A DNA stretch of 64,000 nucleotides from contig JAYWGN010000040.1 in assembly GCA_043778255.1 (NCBI GenBank), positions 1-64,000 on the forward strand, read 5' to 3'. The notes under the pieces were generated by a model. That model ran no database searches. It was given only the letters and a program-made list of their open reading frames with translations, and was not told where the DNA came from. A program made the position numbers and the translations under genes. Positions 54,069-63,575 of this stretch are shown in pieces. Source of the DNA: JAYWGN01 sp043778255 (GTDB taxonomy: Bacteria; Bacteroidota; Bacteroidia; Chitinophagales; Chitinophagaceae). Every line of letters starts with the position of its first letter. Within the stretch, counting starts at the first letter, position 1.

Positions 54069-55406
54069 ATGAAAAGAATTGTATTGTCTCTTGTAGCTAT
54101 ATGTATGTTTGGTGCAGCATTTGCTCAAAAAAACCCATTAACCAGAAAAAAAACAATAGGTGTTCATTTCTTCTTGCAAGATTTTGCATCGGGATACTCA
54201 CTTGATACTGGTGCTAGTATTAAAACTGTAAAAGATGTTGGTGATTGGTACAAACCAAGCCGTTTAAGTCCTGGTTTTGCTATATCTTATGCTAAAGGTA
54301 TTACACCTAAAATAGATGTACGAGGTACGTTTGCAGCATCTTTTGAAGATTATTTATTTAAAAAGCGAACACAATTTGGTGTAAATGACTTTTTAGGCGA
54401 ATTTGATGTTTCTGCAAACTTAAAAGCTGTAAATGATAAGCATATTGTAATACCTTACATCAATTTGGGTGTGGGTGGTTCATTTTACAAAGGTTATATT
54501 GGTGGTATTGCTCCAGTGGGTTTAGGGTTACAATTTAACCTATTTAACGACGCCCTAATTGAGCTGCAATCACAATACCGCATTGGCCTTAATGATAATG
54601 CAACTAATCATTTATTCCACTCAATAGGTGTAGTAGCTAATATAGGTTCTCCAAAGGCAATGCCAACATTAAAAGAAGTAATAGCTCCTATAATTGCCAA
54701 AAAAGATACAGATGGCGACGGCATTACCGATGATAACGATGAGTGTCCTAGTGAAGCTGGTACAGTAGCACTTAAAGGCTGCCCCGATAAAGATGGTGAT
54801 GGTATAGCAGATAAAAACGACAATTGCCCTGATAAAGCTGGTACAGCTAAATATAATGGTTGCCCAGTACCTGATAGTGATGGTGATGGTATTAACGATG
54901 AGGAAGATAAATGTGTAAACCAAGCAGGTGTGGCTAGTTTCCAAGGTTGCCCTGTACCCGATGCAGATGGCGATGGCGTAAACGATGAAGAAGATAAATG
55001 TAAAGATGTAGTAGGAACTGCTGCTAACCAAGGTTGCCCTGCAATAGCTGAAGCTGTACAGAAAAAAATTGACTATGCTGCCAAAAACATATTGTTTGAA
55101 ACAGGTAGTGCTAAATTAAAGTCAAGCTCTAACGGTGGATTGAATGATGTAGTAAAAATATTAGCAGAAAACCCCGATGTATTACTTAACATTGATGGCC
55201 ATACTGATAATACTGGAACTGCCGAAAAGAATACAACACTAAGCCAAAGCAGAGCCGATGCAGTAAAAGCATACTTAGCTAAAAAAGGAGTAAGCGAAAG
55301 CCGAATGACTGCAACTGGCTATGGCCAAGACCAACCAGTAGCCGATAATGCAACTACAGCTGGCAAAGCCAAAAACAGAAGAGTAGAATTAAAATTAGGG
55401 TACTAA
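54069..55406 (+). CDS. OmpA-family protein with TSP type-3 repeats, copy 2
   Basis: A 445-aa paralogue of the preceding protein with the same layout: signal peptide (AAFAQ), barrel-like region, four TSP3 repeats (about residues 215-325) and the OmpA domain (ILFETGSAKL, NIDGHTDNTGTAEKNTTLS quoted in part). The first half has drifted strongly from copy 1, but the last TSP3 repeat and its linker are nearly identical at the DNA level, suggesting recent gene conversion. It is separately terminated on both sides. Confidence 0.92.
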   Translation: MKRIVLSLVAICMFGAAFAQKNPLTRKKTIGVHFFLQDFASGYSLDTGASIKTVKDVGDWYKPSRLSPGFAISYAKGITPKIDVRGTFAASFEDYLFKKRTQFGVNDFLGEFDVSANLKAVNDKHIVIPYINLGVGGSFYKGYIGGIAPVGLGLQFNLFNDALIELQSQYRIGLNDNATNHLFHSIGVVANIGSPKAMPTLKEVIAPIIAKKDTDGDGITDDNDECPSEAGTVALKGCPDKDGDGIADKNDNCPDKAGTAKYNGCPVPDSDGDGINDEEDKCVNQAGVASFQGCPVPDADGDGVNDEEDKCKDVVGTAANQGCPAIAEAVQKKIDYAAKNILFETGSAKLKSSSNGGLNDVVKILAENPDVLLNIDGHTDNTGTAEKNTTLSQSRADAVKAYLAKKGVSESRMTATGYGQDQPVADNATTAGKAKNRRVELKLGY

Positions 55407-55436
55407 CATAAACTAGTATAATAGCATTGAAATAAT

Positions 55437-55470
55437 AAATCCCTTGCAGTAGTGCAGGGGATTTTTATGT
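55437..55470 (+). terminator. Terminator after second OmpA gene
   Basis: Stem AAATCCCTTGCA / TGCAGGGGATTT (one G.T pair) with the loop GTAG, followed by TTTATG. It lies about 30 bp past the stop codon, between convergent genes. Confidence 0.82.
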
Positions 55471-55502
55471 TTTGTAATGAAGGATAATAAAGTTAAGTTT
55501 TA

Positions 55503-57632
55503 CTACCTTAATATAGTTATATTCCCAACCACATTATAGTTTCTACCTGTTATTAAAGAATAAGTAATGTTATAATAATAAGTACCATCGGCTATATTTT
55601 TTCCCTTGTAAGTTCCATTCCAATTGTTGGTATAATTAGCGTTTTCATATACTATACCACCATATCTATTTACTACTTGTACTGCTACTTTACTCAAGCA
55701 GTTGAAAGAGTTATACACTTTCCACTCATCATTAATACCATCACCATTTGGGCTAAATGCCTCTTTAATGTTAATACAACTTGGTATTATGGTTACTTGT
55801 ACATCATTAGATGCCATACAGCCGTTGGTAGTGGTTGCAGTTAATTTGTATAATGTACTTACAGTTGGTTTAAGTACTACAGGGTTTAGTATAGTTGGGT
55901 TGCTTAAATAAGTAGAAGGACTCCAACTGTAATTTGTAGCGCCTATTACAGTACCATTTAATTGAGCATCTGCACCACTAAGTACAGTTAAGTTTGTACC
56001 TGCTATTACTTGTGGGTTTGGCAATATGGTAATGTTTACCGTATCTTTTGCTACACAATTACCACTAGTACCTGTTACTATATATTGTGTACTTATAGTG
56101 GGTGTTGCTATTGGGTTTAGTATATTGGCATTAGTTAACCCTGTAGTAGGTTGCCAACTAATACTTAATGCAGTGCTTGTAGTAGTTAATGGTATAGCCG
56201 AACCTATACATATAGCAGTATCTTTTATACTTATTATAGGTAAGCCAACAGTACCTATAAAACTAATAAATGTTGCGGTACAACCAGAGTTAACCCCATT
56301 CAATACTATTTGATTTAAGCCATTGGGTACATTGGTAAATGTATTGGTGGTTTGAGGTAAACCACCATTTAATGCATAGGTAAAATTATCGCCAGTAGCA
56401 TTTACGGTTAATGTTTTGCTAGTGTCGCCACTACAACTTATTGGTGCTATTAACGTAGCAGCTATACCTGCTTTTTTTACCAATAGTACCGTGTCTTGGT
56501 AGGTAATAGTATCATTATTTGGGTTTGTTTTAAAGCTAGTACGTACCAGTAGCTTTGTAGTATCTGTAGCTCCTGTACATATATTACTATAATTCAAATT
56601 AAATGTGCCATCGCTGTTGCTTGTAGTATCGGCATTGGCAATAAAGTTGCCATTTATGGAGTATATGCTACTGCTTATATACCTACTTGCCTCAGCACTT
56701 GGTATAAACTGATAAGCTTCTTTTACGGCAGTCCATACTTGGGCATTTTTGCCGGGTGCACATATTGCTTTATCCCTATTCCAGTTTTGTAAACCAAGTG
56801 TTGATTTACCACCACTACTATATATAGGTGGGCATACAAACTTCTCAATATACATTTCTATAATTCCTGTACTTTCATATAGCACGGTTTGAAAAATACT
56901 TTTACTCGAATCGGCACTACAATTAGCATCGGCATAAGTACCAAATGTACCCAACTTATAATAGCTTACTATAAACCTACGGCAGGGTGCTGTACCTTCC
57001 GTTCTAAATTCTATTTTTCTATTAGGTGGGCTAGGGTAAAGTCCTCCAGTACGAGGGTCAAAACCTGAATGTGCGGTATATATACTAGCTTTTGGCGAAT
57101 AATTATTGCCACTACACTGTACTCCAATTATGTTGGGTAAGGGTAAGTTTTGAAAACCACTACCACAATAAGTAGGTGGTATAGACGCATTTGTAGTGTC
57201 GAAGCTTATAACACTATAACAATTAGCTACTAATTTATTATAAATTGAGTCATAAAAACAAAATTTGAAAGGCAAATTTATTACTTCTGTAAATGCTTCT
57301 AAATAAATTGTGGGTATTTCAAAACCAACATTTGTTACAAATGGAAATGGTGTGTAGGCTTTAGTTTTTACTTTATAATCACCTGTGTTTTTTATATGCG
57401 GTAAAGTTAGTTTTATATTAGTACAGTTGTTACCACAAACGGTTACTATTTGCTTATTAATAGTAGTGCTATAATTGGTACAGTATTGTGCAGTTAATGG
57501 GGAGTTTAAAAAAATATAAAAAACAATTAATATTAATTTGTTTGAATAGTTGTAAAATAATGGTACTTTACATAAAATTAAAATATATGAAAACAAATCA
57601 AAACTTTTTAATGCTGTTGTACCATAGTACAT
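55503..57632 (-). CDS. T9SS type B sorting-domain protein
   Basis: A large secreted protein (709 aa from the ATG at 57632). After an extended N-terminus comes a signal-like helix (LILIVFYIFLNSPLTAQ), then a domain rich in aromatic and Cys residues (about 50-320), Ig/PKD-like repeats (AICIGSAIPLTTTS and similar), and the C-terminal gliding-motility type B signature NIKEAFSPNGDGINDEWKVY ... NVVGNITILR that directs T9SS export. It probably acts at the cell surface or in adhesion; ligands unknown. Its start lies in the 7-bp repeat (57631-57662), so the exact initiation codon is uncertain. Confidence 0.85.
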   Translation of the reverse strand: MYYGTTALKSFDLFSYILILCKVPLFYNYSNKLILIVFYIFLNSPLTAQYCTNYSTTINKQIVTVCGNNCTNIKLTLPHIKNTGDYKVKTKAYTPFPFVTNVGFEIPTIYLEAFTEVINLPFKFCFYDSIYNKLVANCYSVISFDTTNASIPPTYCGSGFQNLPLPNIIGVQCSGNNYSPKASIYTAHSGFDPRTGGLYPSPPNRKIEFRTEGTAPCRRFIVSYYKLGTFGTYADANCSADSSKSIFQTVLYESTGIIEMYIEKFVCPPIYSSGGKSTLGLQNWNRDKAICAPGKNAQVWTAVKEAYQFIPSAEASRYISSSIYSINGNFIANADTTSNSDGTFNLNYSNICTGATDTTKLLVRTSFKTNPNNDTITYQDTVLLVKKAGIAATLIAPISCSGDTSKTLTVNATGDNFTYALNGGLPQTTNTFTNVPNGLNQIVLNGVNSGCTATFISFIGTVGLPIISIKDTAICIGSAIPLTTTSTALSISWQPTTGLTNANILNPIATPTISTQYIVTGTSGNCVAKDTVNITILPNPQVIAGTNLTVLSGADAQLNGTVIGATNYSWSPSTYLSNPTILNPVVLKPTVSTLYKLTATTTNGCMASNDVQVTIIPSCINIKEAFSPNGDGINDEWKVYNSFNCLSKVAVQVVNRYGGIVYENANYTNNWNGTYKGKNIADGTYYYNITYSLITGRNYNVVGNITILR

Positions 57633-57662
57633 CGGGCATCGGGCATCGGGCATCGGGCATCG
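57631..57662. repeat. 7-bp tandem repeat at divergent starts
   Basis: Four copies of ATCGGGC plus a partial one. On the minus strand each unit holds an ATG (GATGCCC), and because the unit is 7 bp the ATGs fall in all three frames. The last one is used by the type B gene. Reads into the leader of the T9SS type A gene on the plus strand. Confidence 0.95.
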
Positions 57663-57679
57663 ATAAATTATTATTATTT

Positions 57680-59369
57680 ATGTAAGTTAGTTGGTATTTT
57701 TATATTTGCCAAATTTTTATTAGCACCCAATTCCTTACTTGCCCAAATAAACCCTACTACACCCAACAGTTACCACACACCGTTAAGCTACGCTGCTTTT
57801 CTATTACCTACTGCAACTGATGTGGTAATACTTAATGGCAATGCACTACAAGCTATAGTAGCTACGACGCCTACCCCTACTTTATATTGGGACGATAATA
57901 ATGGTCACAAATCCAGCATAAATATAGCAACACAAGCAAACTTTCCAATTACTGCTACAGTATATGCCGATGATATTGCCTTAACTATAAATAATACTGG
58001 CGATGTATATGCCTATATAACCTGCCGAGTATTGTTAAGTAGCAACATTACAGAAATTCATTTATGTGCTTTTAGATGGGTGCCTACTTCATATGCTTTT
58101 CAATTTTTACCTTATATATTAACCTTACAAGATACAAGGCCTACGACTGCTGATGTGTTTGATGCGGTAAAAATAGATTGTACCAAACCCAATTACAATT
58201 TAACACCACCTAATCCTGCCCTTAATGCTAACATAGCATTTACTTGGAGTAAAAGTGGTAGTATATACGCATCTAAAGGTATTGTTAACTTTGCTAACGG
58301 TACATTAACTAACTTGCAAACCAACCAATTTATTACAATTGGAGTGAAACCAGATGTAGGCATGATGTATTATTCAAGTACGAGTGATTGTTACATTTCT
58401 TCAATTAATAGCAATGTTGTTAATGTAAATAGTTTTAACACTGGGGCTCAAATTCAAATGTATGCAAGTAGTAATACTATACGTACAGTAAGTGTAAGTC
58501 ATGCATATGGCGTTATGGTTGCAATAAACGTATTAGACAATGTTAACAAAAAGTCAAACATTATATTTGTACATAATTGTAGCACATTTTGTAATTTTTT
58601 TGGTATGATTCCACAAAATTTAAACAATGAATTAGAACAAAATTGTACTAATAACTTAAATTATAAGTATACTGGCTTTCCTCAAATTAAATTGATACAA
58701 GAAGATGTGCATGGTTATTTTATATTTGAAGTTGTGTGGCAGCAAGTTTTTTGTAATGGTAGCGATGTTTGTACAATACAAGCTATTACCAAACGGATAA
58801 ATTGGCATGCTTCTAATCCTCCTATTCCTATTAGTACACCCTTTATTTATTTAAATTCAGATTTAAGTAAAAATTCTTTTTCCTCAAGTTTGAGCTACGG
58901 ATATAGTATTAATTCATTTCCCTCTGTTGTAAGAATGGGTTATTCATTTAATTTAATGGACAAAAATACTAGCCTCAATGGGTTAGTGGGCTATAAGGTA
59001 AAAACAACACCTTATTCATTATTTACAACAGATGATGGTACATTAAAAACATCTCAATCAAAAAATAATTCAATTGATGGAGCTGTTAATCAAATAGGAA
59101 ATGTAAATATAGAAGATGTAAGCACAAATAAACCAGAAGTCATATTTTACCCAAATCCAACAACTAAAGCAATATTTTTACAAAGTAATATACCAATATT
59201 GAAAGTAGCAATTTGCAGTGTAAATGGTGTAGTGTTAAAGGCTAAAAGCTTTTCATACACTAAGCTAGGTGCAGCTATTGATGTAAGTGATTTAATTAAT
59301 GGTCAGTATTTTTTAAAAATATATACAAGTGAAGGAAAAATACTAAATAAAAAATTTATTAAAAACTAA
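57680..59369 (+). pseudogene. T9SS type A sorting-domain protein, frameshifted at codon 2
   Basis: A long frame opens with GTG at 57822, but the same frame is open further upstream and encodes an excellent signal peptide (LVGIFIFAKFLLAPNSLLAQ, cleaved before INPTTP). Its only candidate start is an ATG at 57680 reading ATG-TAAG; removing one T would give ATG-AAG and join ATG to the signal peptide. The rest (about 550 aa) contains a beta-propeller-like region and a type A T9SS signal (FYPNPTTKAIFLQS ... GQYFLKIYTSEGKI). Either a real frameshift, a sequencing error, or rare initiation at a non-ATG codon. Confidence 0.75.
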
Positions 59370-59379
59370 AGTGAAATTT

Positions 59380-60447
59380 ATGAAAACATTAAAAATAATA
59401 ATATTCCTACTTATAATTTTAACTAATGGTGTAAACTTAATAGCACAAAGGGGTTCAGCATCCCAACAATTACTACAATTTAATGCTACTTATTTTCCTA
59501 ATATTATTCGTAATTACAAGTTAGTAAGTTGTAACCCTCCCATCGCACAACCTATATGTACCTATATACTAAACAATGTGTATGGTACTAACCCTAACCC
59601 AAGTATCAATAATCCTTTTGGTAATAACGATATTCCATTTTGGAACAACTCACATGACATGCCTAGGTTAGCCGATCCCTTTTTAGGAATTGTAGTACCT
59701 CCAGGTGCTTCTAACTTTGCACTTATGCCTTACTCTAATCAAGGCGGTGCAAATTTGAGTAGTGGGATAGTACAAAAAATTGCCCCATTACAGGCAGGGC
59801 AAAATTATTTGATGAGATTTTTTGAAAAAAATGCTTCATTCTTCTTTTTAAATAGTATGGCAAAAGTAGAAATTTACTTAATAAATTGTACCGACTATCA
59901 AAACTTTAATGTAAATGGTAATACATTACCAGCAGTGCCACAAAGTTCTCAACGTATATTTTGTGAAACAAATTATGCCGCAAGTTTACAATTAACACCT
60001 TGGCAAAATAGGGTATTTACTTTTCAAGCAAATAGTAATTATGATATGATTTGGGTATTTGCTACACCTACATTAACTGGCTTATATCCACAAAGCTTTT
60101 ATTGTTTTACATTAGCCGAGTTAATTAATGCATCTACTTTTAGTATTACCGACGTTAACGCCAATAACCCTAATACTTGTAATGCAAGCCTTTATGCAAG
60201 TTGTCAAGTTACAGGTGCTTTATTTACTTGGACAGGTCCAAGTGGGCAAGTTTTTACAGGTAATTACTTGTTAGTTGATAGAGGGGTACCAAGTAATGTA
60301 GGTGTATGGACTTTGACATTAACTGTACCAACCGCTGACCCAAGTAACTCTACTTGTGGTAATAATATTGAAGTATCCTCCCAAATTAATCTCACTCTTT
60401 GTGGAGCAGCAGCACCTAATTGTATTAATCTACCTTTAATACAATAA
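59380..60447 (+). CDS. Secreted hypothetical protein
   Basis: A 355-aa exported protein with a signal peptide (MKTLKIIIFLLIILT..., cleaved near LIAQ). The body has paired cysteines and an Ig/PKD-like end (TGALFTWTGPSGQVFTGNY). No sorting domain is present at the C-terminus, unlike its neighbours. It starts 10 bp after the stop of the type A protein (a GTG at 59371 is also possible), so co-transcription is likely. Function unknown. Confidence 0.7.
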   Translation: MKTLKIIIFLLIILTNGVNLIAQRGSASQQLLQFNATYFPNIIRNYKLVSCNPPIAQPICTYILNNVYGTNPNPSINNPFGNNDIPFWNNSHDMPRLADPFLGIVVPPGASNFALMPYSNQGGANLSSGIVQKIAPLQAGQNYLMRFFEKNASFFFLNSMAKVEIYLINCTDYQNFNVNGNTLPAVPQSSQRIFCETNYAASLQLTPWQNRVFTFQANSNYDMIWVFATPTLTGLYPQSFYCFTLAELINASTFSITDVNANNPNTCNASLYASCQVTGALFTWTGPSGQVFTGNYLLVDRGVPSNVGVWTLTLTVPTADPSNSTCGNNIEVSSQINLTLCGAAAPNCINLPLIQ

Positions 60448-60489
60448 AATAATTCACTGAAGCTAAGTTTTTTAAATAGTTTTTAATGT

Positions 60490-60530
60490 AAAGGCTATAA
60501 GAGATTAGTTACTCTTATAGCCTTTTTACT
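60490..60530 (+). terminator. Terminator after secreted-protein pair
   Basis: Stem AAAGGCTATAAGAG / CTCTTATAGCCTTT (14 bp, perfect) with an 8-base loop and a following T-run. Strong and positioned between convergent genes. Confidence 0.92.
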
Positions 60531-60550
60531 CTTTGAACTGTACTCATAAT

Positions 60551-61600
60551 TTATATTGTACTAGTTTCCTCAATCCGCTTCACCCTTTTGTTCATTACGT
60601 AAAACCATAAAGGCGGTACAGTAGCTAATAACATACTACCAGGGTAGCCTGTAGGTAGTTGTGGTGCATCGTTGTGGTGGCGTAGTATTTGGTATTTTCT
60701 ACTAGCTAAGTAGTGGTGGTCGCTGTGGCGTGTAAGTTCAAACAATAGTAACCTCCCAAAGGTATGATTGCTATTCCAACTATGTTGTGGCATTGTTCTT
60801 TCATAGTTTCCATTAGCTTGCTGCTTACGTTGCAAACCGTAGTGTTCTATATAGTTAACGGTTTCTAATAATAATATGCCAAATAAGGCTGCACCTAAAA
60901 AGTATAGTGTAACTATACCACCAAATACAAAGTATATACTACCTACTAACACCAGTTGAATAATATGTGCTTGTAGCATTTCATTATAAATGCTTAGTGT
61001 AGGCTTACCTAATTTTTTAACATCATTATTAGCAATATGCCAAGCACTAATGTACGATAGCCCAATGGTACGAAAAAAGAAAAGGTAAAGTATTTCGTTG
61101 TACCTAGCACTACTAGGGTCGTTGGGAGTAGCTACATTTTTGTGATGCCCTTTATTATGCTCTATAAAAAAGTGCATATATAACGAACTTAATAAAGTTA
61201 TTTTAGCTAAGGTTTGTTCTAATTTGTTTTTTCGATGGCCCAACTCATGCCCTACATTAATACCAAATGTACCACACAATATACCCATCGATATTATACG
61301 ACCGCTAACATCAGTAATAGTTAATGCAGTGGCGCTAAATGATTGTAAGAAAAAAAATAAAGTTGGAAATTGTAGTAACACTATAATGTACAAAAGGTAA
61401 TCATAAGTTTTATCTTGCTTTGCTAATTCCTCTTCTGCAGCACTCATATTCAATTCGTTTTGGGGTAGTACAAGTTCTAATAATGGAACTACACCAAATG
61501 AATATATAGGTACTAACCAACAATAAATACCCTGTTGGGTAAATGAAATGTAAGCAAGTATATAAAACACAATGGGATTGAGGTATTTAATATATTTCAT
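60551..61600 (-). CDS. alkB: Alkane 1-monooxygenase (AlkB-like)
   Basis: A 349-aa membrane di-iron enzyme that hydroxylates terminal carbons of alkanes or fatty-acid-like chains. All histidine boxes are present: HELGH (about residues 118-122), EHNKGHHKNVATPNDPSSAR, NYIEHYGLQR, HSWNSNH and LTRHSDHHYLASRKYQ. Several transmembrane helices surround them. No rubredoxin or rubredoxin reductase gene, the usual electron donors, is nearby, so they must be encoded elsewhere or the substrate may be a membrane lipid. Confidence 0.92.
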   Translation of the reverse strand: MKYIKYLNPIVFYILAYISFTQQGIYCWLVPIYSFGVVPLLELVLPQNELNMSAAEEELAKQDKTYDYLLYIIVLLQFPTLFFFLQSFSATALTITDVSGRIISMGILCGTFGINVGHELGHRKNKLEQTLAKITLLSSLYMHFFIEHNKGHHKNVATPNDPSSARYNEILYLFFFRTIGLSYISAWHIANNDVKKLGKPTLSIYNEMLQAHIIQLVLVGSIYFVFGGIVTLYFLGAALFGILLLETVNYIEHYGLQRKQQANGNYERTMPQHSWNSNHTFGRLLLFELTRHSDHHYLASRKYQILRHHNDAPQLPTGYPGSMLLATVPPLWFYVMNKRVKRIEETSTI

Positions 61601-61978
61601 AAGCGACTTAGTTAGTTATATTGCTCAGTTGTATAAAAGTAGGTATAATTTCTTTTAATGTAAAACTACTAAAAAAACAACTTATTCAATTTGCGTTATA
61701 CAAAATGCATAATGCTAAATATATTTACAGCTTGGTTAATTTTTTATCCAACAATTTTTTTTAATAAAAGTTGTCTTTTCTAGTTATAATATAAACTTAC
61801 TAAAATAAATCATAAGCATTACTATAAGTTCCTTTTTTGTAACGTTAACTTATTCATTTTTGTCGTTATTATTTAATTAATATTGGTATAACCAGTTACA
61901 ACCGTTTAGGTAATATTACTTATACTAATAAACCTATTAATAATAAACCTACAACACAAAAACATTTATTAATTTTGG
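61601..61978. other. 378-bp divergent intergenic region
   Basis: Between alkB (minus) and the DUF6728 gene (plus). AT-rich throughout; no ORF, hairpin or RNA family recognised. Promoters for both genes presumably lie here. Confidence 0.4.
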
Positions 61979-62167
61979 ATGTTATCAAAAAAAAATTCAA
62001 TGGGAGTACTTAACCAAATTGCCGAATACCTGTACCTTAAAAAGAAAGACCCTAACCGTACTATTACCAAATGGGAAGGTTATATGCATGGCATGAACCG
62101 TATATCAATACTTATGTTTTTGGTTGCTGTTACAATTGTAATTATTAAATTAGCTACACGTAAATAA
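61979..62167 (+). CDS. DUF6728-type small membrane protein
   Basis: A 62-aa protein with one transmembrane helix near the C-terminus (ISILMFLVAVTIVIIKL) and a basic cytoplasmic side (LNQIAEYLYLKKKDPNRT, then MHGMNRIS). It resembles small DUF6728 proteins of Bacteroidota. The second ATG at 62000 (MGVLNQ) is an alternative start. Function unknown. Confidence 0.65.
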   Translation: MLSKKNSMGVLNQIAEYLYLKKKDPNRTITKWEGYMHGMNRISILMFLVAVTIVIIKLATRK

Positions 62168-62189
62168 AGGTATTTTTTTGCATTTACAA

Positions 62190-62702
62190 ATGGACAATAA
62201 TACATTATTTTACGAAAAACAACAACTCTACCTTCCTTGGTTATGGCTTATATTGGCTCTAGTTAATGGTTTATTTATTTATGCCATAGTACAACAAACC
62301 GCTACTGGCACACCATTTGGCGATAAGCCAATGCCCACAATTGGACTAATTATAACTGAAGTTATATTTTTAGCTTTTACAATAATGCTTATTACTGCTA
62401 AGCTACATACCAAAATAACTGCCACTAGTATTTTAGTAAAATTTTCGCCGTTTCACCTTGGCTACAAATATTACCAATGGGAGCAAATAAGCAAATGCTA
62501 TGTACGAAATTTTTCGCCAATTGGCGACTTTGGAGGTTGGGGTATTAGGTACGGTATTATGGGCAAAGGCAAAGGCTATATAGTTAGTGGCAATGTAGGT
62601 TTGCAATTAGAAATGAAGGGTAAAAAAACATTACTCATAAGTACCAAACAACCAGTACAAATTAATGCACTAATTACACAATTAGGACAATTAAAAACAT
62701 AA
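62190..62702 (+). CDS. Two-helix membrane protein (DUF6141-like)
   Basis: A 170-aa protein with two N-terminal helices (about residues 15-35 and 50-70) followed by a soluble beta domain with KYYQWEQISKCYVRNF, GGWGIRYGIMGKGKGYIV and LLISTKQPVQ, a PH-like pattern common to uncharacterised bacterial membrane proteins. The family name is a best guess. The start at 62190 (ATG) avoids an unlikely upstream TTG. Confidence 0.55.
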   Translation: MDNNTLFYEKQQLYLPWLWLILALVNGLFIYAIVQQTATGTPFGDKPMPTIGLIITEVIFLAFTIMLITAKLHTKITATSILVKFSPFHLGYKYYQWEQISKCYVRNFSPIGDFGGWGIRYGIMGKGKGYIVSGNVGLQLEMKGKKTLLISTKQPVQINALITQLGQLKT

Positions 62703-62799
62703 CCAATTTTACTTTTTCAAAAGTATCTATTACAATTAATTTACTATTTGTTAATTGCTTAATACAAACTATCTTTATGGCTACAACAAACAAATTGCT

Positions 62800-63297
62800 A
62801 TGCCACTTAACACACCTTTTATTAGTGAGTTACAACACGAAATTGCTACTACTCGTAAGTTTTTAGCTGCTTATCCATTGGATAACCCCGATTATAAACC
62901 ACACGAAAAATCGATGACTATTAAGCAACTTACACAACATGTAGCTGAGCTTATTGGTTGGGTAAGTTACACCATTACACAATCGGAGCTTGACTTTGCT
63001 ACACATAAAATGGTAACCGTACCTACTGATACTATTGAAAATTTGTTAGCACATTATAACCAATTAGCCTCCAAAGCATTAGCCGATTTGGAAACTGTAA
63101 CCGACGAACAAATGAGAGAGCCTTGGACTTTGAGGTCGGGTGAAAATATTATATTTACTATGCCCAAAATTGCTACTATTAGAGCATTTGCAATGAACCA
63201 TACTGTACACCATCGTGCTCAGTTAGGTGTATATTATAGGTTGCTCAATATACCTGTTCCAAGTTCATTTGGCCCAAGTGCCGATGCTGCAATGTAA
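62800..63297 (+). CDS. DinB-family protein
   Basis: A 165-aa member of the DinB/YfiT-like four-helix bundle family. The metal ligands are visible: His in TQHVAELIGW, and the His pair in MNHTVHHRAQLG. Such proteins include thiol transferases and many without assigned function. The ATG at 62800 begins directly before the domain (MPLNTPFISEL). A long tandem repeat starts 1 bp after the stop codon. Confidence 0.85.
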   Translation: MPLNTPFISELQHEIATTRKFLAAYPLDNPDYKPHEKSMTIKQLTQHVAELIGWVSYTITQSELDFATHKMVTVPTDTIENLLAHYNQLASKALADLETVTDEQMREPWTLRSGENIIFTMPKIATIRAFAMNHTVHHRAQLGVYYRLLNIPVPSSFGPSADAAM

Positions 63298-63510
63298 GGA
63301 GTCAGAGAGTCAAAGGAGTCAAAAGAGTCAAAAGGAGTCAAAAGAGTCAAAAGGAGTCAAAAGAAGTCAAATAGTCAAAAGAAGTCAAAAGAGTCAAATA
63401 GTCAAAAGAAGTCAAAAGGAGTCAAAGGAGTCAAAAGAGTCAAAAGGAGTCAAAGGAGTCAAAAGAGTCAAAAGGAGTCAAAAGAGTCAAATAGTCAAAT
63501 TAGTCATTGT
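63298..63510. repeat. GAGTCAAAAG tandem repeat
   Basis: About 20 imperfect copies of AAGGAGTCAAAAGAGTCAA-type units (8-10-bp period, with occasional TAGTCAAA variants) run for 200 bp between dinB and the penicillin acylase gene. They are followed by TCAATTGTCCATTA units up to about 63565. Copy number is probably variable, and assembly may be unreliable here. Confidence 0.92.
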
Positions 63511-63575
63511 CAATTGTCAATTGTCCATTATCAATTATCAATTGTCCATTATCAATTATTTATTATTTAAAAGAA

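Noticed and set aside
63298..63510. CRISPR array
   Set aside because: The repeats are short and contiguous without unique spacers, and no cas genes are present; it is a minisatellite.
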